A stretch of DNA of 35,227 nucleotides from Burkholderiales bacterium (GTDB lineage Bacteria; Pseudomonadota; Gammaproteobacteria; Burkholderiales; Burkholderiaceae_C): positions 1 through 35,227 of the forward strand of contig RXJW01000073.1 of assembly GCA_003963005.1 (NCBI GenBank). Direction: 5' to 3'. Numbering within the stretch: the stretch's first letter is position 1; every line of letters starts with the position of its first letter. Below are positions 1 through 11,091 of the stretch, one piece after another. The position numbers and the translations under genes are program-made. Under the pieces are notes generated by a model. That model did no database searches. It was given only the letters and a program-made list of their open reading frames with translations, and was not told where the DNA came from.

Positions 1-159
1 TGGCGCGGCGGCCCGATGTGCTACGCCGACACGCTCGGCCTCTTCAACGTGGTGCAGGCGATGAAGCGGTTTGCACAGAACCCGATGGACGACGGCGCGT
101 TCTGGACGCCGGCCCCCTTGCTCGCGCGACTGGTCGCCGAAGGCAAGAGCTTCACCTGA
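1..159 (+). CDS. 3-hydroxyacyl-CoA dehydrogenase, C-terminal end (partial)
   Basis: This is the last 52 codons of a gene that begins before the window; the frame is open from base 1 and stops with TGA at 157-159. The visible tail starts WRGGPMCYADTLGL, the pattern found near the C-terminus of FadB/FadJ-type multifunctional enzymes (enoyl-CoA hydratase plus NAD-dependent 3-hydroxyacyl-CoA dehydrogenase), and ends with a short helix and VAEGKSFT. Family knowledge gives its role as the hydration and second oxidation steps of beta-oxidation. A thiolase gene follows 118 bases downstream on the same strand, and the pairing of these two activities supports the call. Whether the complete protein has both domains cannot be seen here. 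Confidence 0.75.
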   Translation, partial: WRGGPMCYADTLGLFNVVQAMKRFAQNPMDDGAFWTPAPLLARLVAEGKSFT

Positions 160-168
160 TCCAGGTCC

Positions 169-261
169 GAACAACACAGCCACAGAGACACAGAGGCACG
201 GAGAACATGCAGCGAGCTCAGAGTTATTTCTCTGTGCCTCTGTGTCTCTGTGGCTTTGTTC
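169..261. repeat. Long inverted repeat between dehydrogenase and thiolase genes
   Basis: The left arm at 169-205 and the right arm at 228-261 are reverse complements over about 34 bases, broken by a 3-base insertion (175-177) and one mismatch (200). The repeated core reads CACAGAGACACAGAGGCAC. The loop is 22 bases (206-227). The arms are purine-rich on one side and much less GC-rich than the flanking genes, which marks the unit as an inserted repeat rather than eroded coding sequence. No run of T follows the stem, so it is not a classic terminator, although a transcribed stem this long could stabilise or separate the two messages. Confidence 0.8.
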
Positions 262-277
262 GCATTGAGGAATTCAC

Positions 278-1453
<1,176 letters not shown>

Positions 1454-1462
1454 GCGCCATGA

Positions 1463-1502
1463 GCGTCCTGCCTGACGCCTGCTCCCGGATGCGGCAGGAC
1501 GC
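1463..1502 (+). promoter_or_regulatory. Hairpin covering the ribosome binding site of the thioesterase gene
   Basis: GCGTCCTGCC (1463-1472) pairs perfectly with GGCAGGACGC (1493-1502) over 10 bases around a 20-base loop. The right arm contains the AGGA (1496-1499) that would serve the GTG start at 1506. Folding would therefore hide that ribosome binding site unless ribosomes finishing the thiolase at 1453 disturb it. No T-run follows, so it is not a terminator. Confidence 0.5.
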
Positions 1503-1505
1503 CCC

Positions 1506-1921
1506 GTGAAGCTCGACCTCGACACCGTGCAGGGTTTCTTCCGGGCTTCGCCCTTCATGGTGGATCTCGGGGTGGAGCCGACCGCCGTCGAGCCCGGCCG
1601 GGTGCAGACGCGGCTGGCCATCACGGCCCGGCACGGCCAGCACACGGGCGTGGTGCACGCGGGGGTCATCGCCGCCGTGGCCGACCACACCATGGGTGCG
1701 GCAGCCCAGACCTTGGTACCCGAGGGGCACTGGGTGCTGACGGCCGAGTTCAAGGTCAACCTGCTGCGCGGTGCTGCCGGGGAGCAGCTCGAATGCGTGG
1801 CCCGGGTCGTCAAGCCCGGGCGACAGATCACTTTCACCGAGGCCGAGGTGTTCGCGGTGGCGGGCGGCGAGCGCAGGCTTGTGGCCACGGCCAGCGGCAC
1901 CATGGCCGTCACCCTTGCCTG

Positions 1922-1922
<1 letters not shown>
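1506..1922 (+). CDS. PaaI/hotdog-family thioesterase
   Basis: A 138-residue single hotdog-fold protein starting at GTG 1506, preceded by AGGA at a spacing of 6. The family signature is QHTGVVHAGVIAAVADHTMG, with the active-site region His51-Ala52-Gly53 and Asp60. Such enzymes hydrolyse acyl-CoA thioesters, often to relieve trapped CoA during fatty-acid or aromatic catabolism. The stop codon overlaps the ATG of the acyl-CoA dehydrogenase gene (TGATG), so the two are translationally coupled. The substrate cannot be assigned. It differs clearly from the second hotdog protein at 4717-5202, which has the more common HGG motif. Confidence 0.85.
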
Positions 1923-3724
<1,802 letters not shown>

Positions 3725-3732
3725 GACCTGCC

Positions 3733-4524
3733 ATGAGCACCCAAGTCCAAGCCCTGTTCGACCTCACCGGCCAGGTGGCCCTCGTCACCGGCGGCTCGCG
3801 TGGCCTCGGCCTGCAGATCGCCGAAGCGCTCGGTGAAGCCGGCGCCAAGATCATGCTGACCTCCCGCAAGGCCGCCGACCTGGAGGAGGCCACCGCCCAC
3901 CTGCAGGCTCGTGGCATCGATGCCCGCTGGATTGCGGCCGACGCGGCCCAGCCCGAGGAGGCCCACCGCGTGGTGGCTGAGACGATGGAGCGGCTGGGCC
4001 AGATCGACATCCTCGTGAACAACGCCGGCGCCACCTGGGGCGCCCCGGCCGAAGATCACCCGCTGGAGGCCTGGGACAAGGTCATGGACCTGAACATCCG
4101 CAGTCTCTTCGTGTTCGCCCAGGCCGTGGCCAAGGCCAGCATGATCCCGCGCAAGTCGGGGCGCATCATCAACGTGGCATCCATCGCCGGCCTGTCGGGC
4201 AACCTGGGCGCGATGAAGACCATCGCCTACAACACCAGCAAGGGCGCTGCCGTGAACTTCACGCGCGCGCTGGCCGGCGAGTGGGGCCAGTACGGCATCA
4301 CGGTCAACGCGCTGGCGCCGGGCTTCTTCCCGAGCAAGATGACCAAGGGCCTGCTGGCCGCCGTGGGCGCCGACAGGATGGCCGCCCACGCACCGCTGAA
4401 CCGCATCGGCGACGACGACGACCTCAAGGGCGCCGCGCTGCTGTTCGCGTCCCGGGCCGGCAAGCACATCACCGGCCAGATCCTGGCCGTTGACGGCGGC
4501 GTGAGCGCCGTACACGGCGGCTGA
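3733..4524 (+). CDS. SDR-family NAD(P)-dependent oxidoreductase
   Basis: A 263-residue classical short-chain dehydrogenase. The Rossmann nucleotide site is TGGSRGLG (19-26), followed by NNAG (96-99) and the catalytic set Asn121, Ser150, Tyr166 and Lys170 in YNTSK. The C-terminal part reads GQILAVDGG, typical of the family. It begins at ATG 3733, 8 bases after the acyl-CoA dehydrogenase stop. In this fatty-acid cluster it may act as a 3-hydroxyacyl-CoA or 3-ketoacyl dehydrogenase; that is inferred from context only. The extended loop with AMKTIAYNTSK is seen in acyl-handling SDRs, but the family is too broad for a firm substrate. Confidence 0.88.
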   Translation: MSTQVQALFDLTGQVALVTGGSRGLGLQIAEALGEAGAKIMLTSRKAADLEEATAHLQARGIDARWIAADAAQPEEAHRVVAETMERLGQIDILVNNAGATWGAPAEDHPLEAWDKVMDLNIRSLFVFAQAVAKASMIPRKSGRIINVASIAGLSGNLGAMKTIAYNTSKGAAVNFTRALAGEWGQYGITVNALAPGFFPSKMTKGLLAAVGADRMAAHAPLNRIGDDDDLKGAALLFASRAGKHITGQILAVDGGVSAVHGG

Positions 4525-4592
4525 ACGTCAGCCCCTCGCCCATTGTCACGGCGCTGAACGCGCGTGAGTCTGGTCGGTCCCCCGAGGGGACT

Positions 4593-4633
4593 GCGATGCT
4601 TGCGGCATCAAGCCGCAAGCACATCGCTTGCGG
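4593..4633. repeat. Intergenic hairpin with three complementary arms
   Basis: The arms are GCGATGCTTGCGGC (4593-4606), GCCGCAAGCACATCGC (4612-4627) and GCTTGCGG (4626-4633). Arm 2 pairs with arm 1 over 14 bases with a two-base bulge, or with arm 3 over 8 bases, so two exclusive stems are possible. It sits in the 192-base gap between the SDR and the second thioesterase. The surrounding text (CCCCCGAGGGG upstream, TTGGGGCGGCCCGGCG downstream) looks like an intergenic repeat type common in Burkholderiales genomes, which is recollection rather than a search. Confidence 0.5.
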
Positions 4634-4716
4634 GCCGGCTTGGGGCGGCCCGGCGCCGGTCCGCGATTCGAAGCCCGCGAGGCCGTGATGCAATATGGGT
4701 TTACGACGAGCAAGCC

Positions 4717-5202
4717 ATGACCCGCCGCACGCCGCCGCTGAACTTCCCCGTCCGCATCCCGTTCGTGCAGCAGCTCGGCTTCGAGCTGCACAGCCTGGGG
4801 CACGGCGAGGCGGAGTTGCGGGTGGACCTGCAGGAAGGGCATCTCAACTCCTGGGAGGTGGCCCACGGCGGCGTGCTGATGACGCTGCTGGACGTGGCCA
4901 TGGCCCACGCGGCGCGCAGCATCCACCGCGACCAGCCGGGCATGGGCCCGGGCGTGGTGACGGTGGAAATGAAGACCAGCTTCATGCGCCCCGGCGAGGG
5001 CGAACTGCGCTGCCACGGCAAGCTGCTGCACCGCTCCACGACGATGGCCTTCTGCGAAGGCTCGGTGTTCGGCGGCGACGGCAAGCTCTGCGCGCATGCC
5101 ACCGGCACCTTCAAGTACCTGAAGGCCCTGCCGACCCAAGGCCGGCGGCTGAACCAGCTAACCCCGACCTCGCCCGATCCGGCCGACGACCGCCACGACT
5201 GA
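4717..5202 (+). CDS. PaaI-family thioesterase
   Basis: A 161-residue hotdog-fold protein. The catalytic signature NSWEVAHGGVLMTLLDVAMA gives Asn44, His50-Gly51-Gly52 and Asp59, as in PaaI/YbgC-related acyl-CoA thioesterases. The stretch GPGVVTVEMKTSFMRPGEG forms the central beta sheet. The start at ATG 4717 fits the domain boundary, but the ribosome binding site is weak. It ends the fatty-acid cluster and is separated from the SDR by 192 bases containing a hairpin, so it may be expressed less or separately. The natural thioester is unknown. Confidence 0.85.
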   Translation: MTRRTPPLNFPVRIPFVQQLGFELHSLGHGEAELRVDLQEGHLNSWEVAHGGVLMTLLDVAMAHAARSIHRDQPGMGPGVVTVEMKTSFMRPGEGELRCHGKLLHRSTTMAFCEGSVFGGDGKLCAHATGTFKYLKALPTQGRRLNQLTPTSPDPADDRHD

Positions 5203-5232
5203 CCTCGCCTCGCGCTCGGGATTGCGCAGGTT

Positions 5233-5262
5233 TTTGAAACGTCGTTCCAAAGCGGGCACAAT
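5233..5262 (+). promoter_or_regulatory. Sigma-70-type promoter overlapped by a KdgR/IclR-like palindrome
   Basis: TTGAAA (5234-5239) and CACAAT (5257-5262) are 17 bases apart, a good vegetative promoter in GC-rich DNA. The 19-base imperfect palindrome TTTGAAACGTCGTTCCAAA (5233-5251) covers the -35 element and most of the spacer; the arms match at all but one position pair. Its core resembles the known KdgR-type operator (TGAAAC...GTTTCA) of IclR-family sugar-acid regulators. A protein bound here would block polymerase, so repression of the isomerase gene at 5445 is the likely effect. No regulator gene is in the window. Confidence 0.6.
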
Positions 5263-5313
5263 CGCGTCAGCGTCTGCATCCTGCCCCGCGGGGTGCGCGG
5301 TTGGCCACGGGGC

Positions 5314-5337
5314 GCGCCGGACCCTGCCGTCCGGCGC
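5314..5337 (+). promoter_or_regulatory. Hairpin in the isomerase mRNA leader
   Basis: GCGCCGGAC (5314-5322) and GTCCGGCGC (5329-5337) form a perfect 9-base stem with a 6-base loop. A second short palindrome, CCCCGCGGGG, lies at 5284-5293. Both fall in the roughly 175-base leader expected between the promoter at 5234-5262 and the ATG at 5445. No T-run follows either, and no known riboswitch was recognised. Confidence 0.4.
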
Positions 5338-5444
5338 CCGACACGGGATTCGCCCCTGGCATGACGGCCGACGCGGACAGCCCCTCTGGCTGACGCGCCA
5401 CGGCCCTTCGCCCCCATCCCGACCCGCCCCGAAAGCCCTCCGCC

Positions 5445-6083
5445 ATGAAGATCGCCCTCATCATCGAGAACAGCCAGGCCGCCAAGTCCGAGATCGTCCA
5501 CAACGCGCTCAAGACCGTGGTCGAGCCCCTGGGCCACAGCGTGCACCACTACGGCATGTACACGCCGGACGACAAGGCCTCGCTCACCTACGTCATGAAC
5601 GGCCTGCTCGCCGGCCTGCTGCTGAACAGCAAGGCGGCGGATTTCGTCGTCACCGGCTGCGGCACCGGCATGGGCTCCATGCTTGCCTGCAACAGCATGC
5701 CCGGCGTGTTCTGCGGCCTGGTCATCGACCCGACCGACGCCTTCCTGTTCGGCCAGATCAACGACGGCAACTGCCTGTCCATGCCCTATGCCAAGGGCTT
5801 CGGCTGGGCGGCCGAGCTGAACCTGCAGGACTGCTACCGCAAGCTCTTCGAGCAGGAGCGCGGTGCCGGCTACCCGAAGGAGCGCGCCGCCATCATGGCC
5901 AAGAACCGCGGCATCCTGAAGGACCTCAAGGCCGCCTCCTGCAAGGACATGCTCACCGTGCTGAAGAGCGTCGACCAGGACCTGCTCAAGGCCGCCGTGT
6001 CGGGCGAGAAGTTCCAGGAGCTGTTCTTCACGAACTGCCAGGACGACGCGATCGCCGCCCACATCAAGTCGGTGCTGGCCTGA
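5445..6083 (+). CDS. RpiB/LacA/LacB-family sugar-phosphate isomerase
   Basis: A 212-residue cytoplasmic protein of the family that interconverts aldose and ketose phosphates. The phosphate-binding and active-site segment VTGCGTGMGS contains Cys72 (the enediol-forming cysteine in RpiB) followed by GTGMG (73-77). The opening MKIALIIENSQAAK replaces the HAxDHAG start of typical RpiB, and the protein is about 60 residues longer than the E. coli enzyme. It therefore belongs to the longer subfamily rather than to true ribose-5-phosphate isomerase. The KdgR-like operator upstream hints at sugar-acid metabolism; that is inference. It has its own promoter and is followed after 40 bases by the helicase gene. 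Confidence 0.8.
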   Translation: MKIALIIENSQAAKSEIVHNALKTVVEPLGHSVHHYGMYTPDDKASLTYVMNGLLAGLLLNSKAADFVVTGCGTGMGSMLACNSMPGVFCGLVIDPTDAFLFGQINDGNCLSMPYAKGFGWAAELNLQDCYRKLFEQERGAGYPKERAAIMAKNRGILKDLKAASCKDMLTVLKSVDQDLLKAAVSGEKFQELFFTNCQDDAIAAHIKSVLA

Positions 6084-6123
6084 TCTCGCGCGCGACGGTC
6101 TCGCGGCCTGCGAGACTGTCGCG

Positions 6124-8403
6124 ATGTCTTCCGCCCCGCACCTCACGCTGCGCACGCTGACCCGCGGCGACGGCCTGCTCGGCCTGCGCCCGCGCGGGCC
6201 CCTCGGGCCGCGGGGCGAGCAGGTGACGGTGGCGGAGTTGTCGGGCGGTGACCCGGTGGCCGAACAGGCGCTGCAGCAGCGCGGCCTGGTGCGGCTGGAC
6301 CCGGCCCTGCTGCAGTGGCGCGGCGCGCCGCATCCCTTGTCGGCGTCGTTGTGGACCACGCCGCAGGAGGAGTTCTTCGGCGACTTCCATGCCGACCAGG
6401 TGCCCGAACTGCAGGCGCTCGGCTGGCAGGTCCGCACCGAACCGGGCTTTGCGCATCACAGCCAGTTCGTGAGCGGCTGGCAGCTCGGTGTGTCGGAGGA
6501 GGGCGGCGACGACGCCCGCCCGCCCGATGTCCGCGTCGATGGTGTCGGCCTTTCGCGCCGCCGGGGCGCCTGGCTCGTGAGCCTGGGCATGGAAGTGGAG
6601 GGCCAGCGGCTGGACCTCGCGCCGCTGATCGCCAACCTGCTGCGCCGTGACAAGCGCTGGCTGGACGCGGTGGCGATCAGCGCGATCGAGGACGACGCCA
6701 TCATCTCCCTGCGCGCCCCCGGCGGCCGCCGCTACCACGCGAGCGCGGCGCCACTGAAGGCCATGATGCTGGCGCTGCTGGACCTGCTCAAGCCCGCCGA
6801 GCTGGAGAAGGGCCAGGCCCTGCGGCTCGACGGCTGGGACGCCGCGCGCCTGCGTCGCATCGAGGAAGACGGGCAGGGGCGCTGGCAGATCCACGGTGAT
6901 GCGGGGCTTCGGGCGGTCGGCCTGCGCCTGCTCGAAGCCGGAGAGCCCGCCGCGGTACCCCAGCCGGCCAGCGTTGTGCTGCCGCTGCGCCCCTACCAGC
7001 TACACGGCCTGGCCTGGCTGCAGCACCTGCGCGAGCAGCAGCTCGCAGGCATCCTGGCCGACGACATGGGCTTGGGCAAGACGGCCCAGGCGCTGGCCCA
7101 CATCGCGGTGGAGCACGAGGCGGGCCGGCTCGACCAGCCCGCGCTCGTCATCGTGCCCACCTCGCTGCTTTTCAACTGGCAGGCCGAGGCCGCGCGCATC
7201 ACGCCGGGGCTGCGCGTCGTCACCTGGCACGGCCCCGAGCGCTCGGCCGCCCAGCTCGCGAACGCCGACATCGTGCTGACCACCTACGCACTCGCCTGGC
7301 GCGACGGGCGCACGCTGTCGGCACAGCCGTGGCACCTGCTGATCGTGGACGAAGCCCAGGCTGTGAAGAACGCGCAGGCCCGCGCGGCGCGGGCGTTGCG
7401 GCGGCTGCAGGTGCGGCATCGGCTGGCGCTCACCGGCACGCCGCTGGAGAACCATCTGGGCGAGTTGTGGTCGCTGTTCGACCTGCTGATGCCGGGCTTT
7501 CTCGGCGATTCGCGCACCTTCGCCCGGCACTGGCGCAAGCCGATCGAGGTCAACCGCGATGGCCCCCGCGCCCGGCTGCTGGCGGCCCGCGTGCGGCCCT
7601 TCATCCTGCGCCGCCTCAAGACCGAGGTGGCCACCGAGCTGCCGCCGCTCACCGAACTCGTGCGCCGCGTGCCGCTGGTGGGCCGGCAGAAGCAGCTCTA
7701 CGAGAGCGTGCGCGTGGCGGCGGACCACATGGTGCGCCGCATCCTCGCGCGCGGCGGCGTGACGGCCACCAGCCTGATCAGCGTGCTCGACGCCATGCTC
7801 AAGCTGCGCCAGGTGTGCTGCGACCCACGCCTGCTCAAGGGCGTGGAGATGGCGCCGAACACCGAGCAAGCCAAGCTCGAATGGGTGCGCGAGCACCTGC
7901 CGGACTTCGTCGCGCAGGGCCGGCGGCTGTTGGTGTTCTCGCAGTTCACCGAGATGCTTGACCTGGTGTCCGCCGAGCTCGACGCGTTGAGCCTGCCCCA
8001 TCTGCGCCTGACCGGCGCGACACCCGCTTCGCAGCGCGGCGACATCGTGCGGCGCTTCCAGGCGCAGGACGTGCCCGTGCTGCTGGCGAGCCTGAAGGCC
8101 GGTGGTGTGGGCCTGAACCTGACCGCGGCCGATACCGTCATCCACCTGGATCCCTGGTGGAACCCGGCGGTGCAGGCCCAGGCCAGCGCACGGGCGCATC
8201 GCATCGGGCAGACGCAGCCGGTGTTCGTCTATCAGCTCGTGGCCGAGGGCAGCATCGAGGAGCGCATGCTGGAACTGCAGGCCAGCAAGCGGGCGCTGGC
8301 CGACGGCCTGCTGGGCAGCGACGAGGGCACGGCGCTGAGCAAGTTCAGTGCGCCGGAGATCGAGCGGCTGCTGGCACCGCTGGACGCCGAGCTGCCGGAT
8401 TGA
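6124..8403 (+). CDS. SNF2-family DEAD/DEAH-box helicase/ATPase
   Basis: A 759-residue protein with a poorly conserved N-terminal third and a full SNF2 motor. Motif I is DDMGLGKT with Lys319, motif II is DEAQ (409-412), motif III is LTGTPLENH, and the second lobe has LLASLKAGGVGLNLTAADTVIHLDPWWNP followed by the arginine-finger motif ARAHRIGQTQ. Such proteins translocate on double-stranded DNA and remodel protein-DNA complexes, as RapA/HepA relatives do. No nuclease or zinc finger domain is visible; the N-terminal part reads through repeated beta-like segments with no recognised name. The ATG at 6124 is preceded by a 7-base hairpin (6098-6104 with 6110-6116). The gene converges on the GGDEF-EAL gene with 28 bases between. 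Confidence 0.9.
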   Translation: MSSAPHLTLRTLTRGDGLLGLRPRGPLGPRGEQVTVAELSGGDPVAEQALQQRGLVRLDPALLQWRGAPHPLSASLWTTPQEEFFGDFHADQVPELQALGWQVRTEPGFAHHSQFVSGWQLGVSEEGGDDARPPDVRVDGVGLSRRRGAWLVSLGMEVEGQRLDLAPLIANLLRRDKRWLDAVAISAIEDDAIISLRAPGGRRYHASAAPLKAMMLALLDLLKPAELEKGQALRLDGWDAARLRRIEEDGQGRWQIHGDAGLRAVGLRLLEAGEPAAVPQPASVVLPLRPYQLHGLAWLQHLREQQLAGILADDMGLGKTAQALAHIAVEHEAGRLDQPALVIVPTSLLFNWQAEAARITPGLRVVTWHGPERSAAQLANADIVLTTYALAWRDGRTLSAQPWHLLIVDEAQAVKNAQARAARALRRLQVRHRLALTGTPLENHLGELWSLFDLLMPGFLGDSRTFARHWRKPIEVNRDGPRARLLAARVRPFILRRLKTEVATELPPLTELVRRVPLVGRQKQLYESVRVAADHMVRRILARGGVTATSLISVLDAMLKLRQVCCDPRLLKGVEMAPNTEQAKLEWVREHLPDFVAQGRRLLVFSQFTEMLDLVSAELDALSLPHLRLTGATPASQRGDIVRRFQAQDVPVLLASLKAGGVGLNLTAADTVIHLDPWWNPAVQAQASARAHRIGQTQPVFVYQLVAEGSIEERMLELQASKRALADGLLGSDEGTALSKFSAPEIERLLAPLDAELPD

Positions 8404-8431
8404 GCACGGCGTGCGCCGTCGACAGCCGCGC

Positions 8432-11041
8432 TCAGCTCCAGGCCGGCGTCTCGGCCCGTGGCGCCTCGGCCGGGAGCTCGGCGGCGTGGGTAGACCGCCG
8501 CAGCAGGGCCTCGAAGTCGGCCGCCGGCATCGGCTTGTGGAACAGGAAACCTTGGCCGCAGGTGCAGCCGGCCGCAGCCAGGAAGCTGACCTGGGCGGGC
8601 GTTTCGATGCCTTCCGCCGTGACCTGGAAACCCATGCTCTGGCTCATCGTGAGGATGGCACGCACGATGGCCGCATCGTTGGACTGCTCAGGCAGGTCCT
8701 TCACGAAGGCGCGGTCGATCTTCAGGTGGTTGATGGGCAGGGTCTTGAGGTAGGCCAGCGACGAGTAGCCGGTGCCGAAGTCGTCGATGGCGATCGACAG
8801 CCCCATGTCTCGGATCTCGCCAAGGGTGCGCCGGGCGCGATCGGCGTCGGCCATGAAGAGGCTTTCGGTCACTTCGAGCTCCAGCTTGTGCCGGGGCACG
8901 GCCACGCCGGCCAGCAGCTCGCGCAGTTCGCTGATCAGGTTGCCGCGTTCGATCTGCGGCGTGGCGACGTTCATGCTGAGCTTGCCGAAATCCAGACCCT
9001 GCGCATGCCAGCGCTGGGCGTGGCCGACGACTTGTTCGATGACCGTGCGGCCGAGCTTGAAGATCATCGGCGAGCGTTCGGCCAGCGGGATGAAGATGCC
9101 GGGTGAAATGAGCCCGTGTTCCGGGTCGCGCCAGCGCACCAGGCCTTCGGCGCCGATGACCAGGCCGCTGCGCAGGTCCACGCGCGGCTGGAACCACACT
9201 TCGAACTGGCCTGCGTCCAGCCCGTCCCGCATGCGCTGCTCCATCAGCAGCCGGTCGCGTACCGCGCGGGTCATCTCGAACTGGTAGAAGCGGTAGGTGC
9301 TGCGGCCCGCTTCCTTGGCGGCGTACATCGCGGCATCGGCGTTGCGGGTCAGCATGACTTCATCGGCACCGTCCTCGGGGCAGCAGGCAATGCCGATGCT
9401 GACCGACACATGCACGACGATGTCGTCGATGTGGAAGGGCAGCTGCATGTCGCGGATGATGCGTGAGGCGGCCTCCACGGCGGTGTCGCGTGCCGACAGG
9501 CCGGTCAGGATGATGGCGAACTCGTCGCCGCCCAGCCGCGCGACGGTGTCACGGCCACGCACGGCCCCCAGCAGCCGGCCGGCGATCTCGCGCAGCAGCC
9601 GGTCTCCCACCTGGTGGCCATAGCTGTCGTTGACGCCCTTGAAGCCGTCGATGTCGAGCAGCATCAACACGCAGAAGGCTTCCGACGTGGCCGTGCCGAT
9701 GTCCTGCACCAGGCGGCGGCGGAACAGCAGCCGGTTGGGCAGGGCGGTGAGGATGTCGTAGTGCGCCAGGCGGTCAAGTTCCTGCTCGGTCTGCTTGATC
9801 ACCGAGATGTCGGAGCAGACCGCGACGAAGTGGCCCGACGTGCCGCTCGTGGCCTGCACCGCATTGACGGTGACCCAGCTCGGATATCGCTCGCCGCTGT
9901 GCCGATGGTTCAGGATTTCGCCGCGCCATTTGCCCAGGCTGCGCAGCGCCGACACGATGGCCGCGGCGTCCGCGCTGATCAGGGGGTCGAGGAAGGGCGG
10001 CACGCTGCCGACCACCTGTGCGGCGGTGAAACCCGACATCTCGGAGAAGGCCGGGTTCACCGACAGCACCTCGAAACGGTCGTTCATGATGATGATCGCC
10101 TCGCTGCTGCTGGAAAACGCGGCGCCGGCCAGCTTCAGGCCCTCTTCGGCCGACTTGCGGACCTGCACCTCCTGCGACAGTGCGGAGGTCTCGCGATGAC
10201 TGCGGCGCAGTGAGGCAGCCATCAGCATGAGCAGGCTCGAGGTGAGCAGGGCCGCAGCCCCGCCGGCGTACAGGTAGGCCGATCGGGACGCCAGGGGTCG
10301 TGTCCAGCCTGCGGCAGGCACGGCGCCCAGCTGCCAGCGGCTGCCCGGCACAGTCACGTCACTCAGGACCGGGTCGTCGCCAAAGACTTGATCATCGCCG
10401 CCGACGGCCGCGCCCGACGGGCTGCGCAGCGCGATCCGCAAGTGCGGGCCGACGCTGGCCACCGCCGCCTGCGTGAGAACGTCAGCCTGGGTGAGCACGT
10501 CGATCCGCCCCCAATAGCGCTCGCCGCCGTGGGTGTAGACCGGCAGGCTGAGCACGAGGCCCCGTCCACCGCCAGGGAGGTCCACCGGCCCGTCCAGCAG
10601 CGCTGCAGCCCGCGCCTCGCGAGCGACGGGGCCTTGACCCAGGTTCGATGGCTGTGCCGGGGTCGCGAGCGCGCGCATCCGGTCCGGCTCGCCGGGGTAG
10701 GTGTGGGTCAGGCCATCCGCCGGTGCGGCCTGGATGCTGCGGACATGCGTGTTCGCGACCAGCGCCTTGCGGGCCAGCTGGTCGAACATCGCGGTGTCCA
10801 GCGAGCCGTCTCGTGCTTCGAGCCAATGGGCCAGGCCTGCCGACAGCGCCTGGGTGGCGTCCAGCATGCCCTCCACGCGGGTGCGCACGACGGTCATGCT
10901 GGCGGCGACGCCGTCGCGCTGCTCGGTGACCTGGCGACGTTGGTCGGCGCGTGCCGCCAGGGTGCCCACGGCGAGGCACACCAGCCCGGCGGGGAGCGCC
11001 AGGGCCAGCGCGATGCGGGAAAGTGTCAGGCGCTGCGGCAT
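8432..11041 (-). CDS. Membrane PAS-GGDEF-EAL protein (c-di-GMP turnover)
   Basis: An 869-residue inner-membrane signalling protein. A first membrane helix (about 9-30) and a second (about 258-280) bracket a periplasmic, CHASE-like sensor region. A PAS domain follows at about 305-415. The GGDEF domain is intact (LGGDEF, 504-508). The EAL domain carries Glu632 in EGLVRW (Gly in place of the usual Ala), and also EVTES, DDFGTGYSS, KIDRAFV and TAEGIET, so its metal ligands look complete. The protein could therefore both make and degrade c-di-GMP. It is the last gene of the minus-strand set, starting 50 bases after the LytS-like gene stops, so it is probably co-transcribed with it. Confidence 0.92.
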   Translation of the reverse strand: MPQRLTLSRIALALALPAGLVCLAVGTLAARADQRRQVTEQRDGVAASMTVVRTRVEGMLDATQALSAGLAHWLEARDGSLDTAMFDQLARKALVANTHVRSIQAAPADGLTHTYPGEPDRMRALATPAQPSNLGQGPVAREARAAALLDGPVDLPGGGRGLVLSLPVYTHGGERYWGRIDVLTQADVLTQAAVASVGPHLRIALRSPSGAAVGGDDQVFGDDPVLSDVTVPGSRWQLGAVPAAGWTRPLASRSAYLYAGGAAALLTSSLLMLMAASLRRSHRETSALSQEVQVRKSAEEGLKLAGAAFSSSSEAIIIMNDRFEVLSVNPAFSEMSGFTAAQVVGSVPPFLDPLISADAAAIVSALRSLGKWRGEILNHRHSGERYPSWVTVNAVQATSGTSGHFVAVCSDISVIKQTEQELDRLAHYDILTALPNRLLFRRRLVQDIGTATSEAFCVLMLLDIDGFKGVNDSYGHQVGDRLLREIAGRLLGAVRGRDTVARLGGDEFAIILTGLSARDTAVEAASRIIRDMQLPFHIDDIVVHVSVSIGIACCPEDGADEVMLTRNADAAMYAAKEAGRSTYRFYQFEMTRAVRDRLLMEQRMRDGLDAGQFEVWFQPRVDLRSGLVIGAEGLVRWRDPEHGLISPGIFIPLAERSPMIFKLGRTVIEQVVGHAQRWHAQGLDFGKLSMNVATPQIERGNLISELRELLAGVAVPRHKLELEVTESLFMADADRARRTLGEIRDMGLSIAIDDFGTGYSSLAYLKTLPINHLKIDRAFVKDLPEQSNDAAIVRAILTMSQSMGFQVTAEGIETPAQVSFLAAAGCTCGQGFLFHKPMPAADFEALLRRSTHAAELPAEAPRAETPAWS

Positions 11042-11091
11042 GGTGTTCCGGCTCGGGCAAGGGGTGGACGGGCTGCGCGACGGGACTGGGT

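Noticed and set aside
5284..5337. Riboswitch in the isomerase leader
   Set aside because: Only simple stems are visible; no known aptamer sequence was recognised and no covariation can be judged from one sequence.
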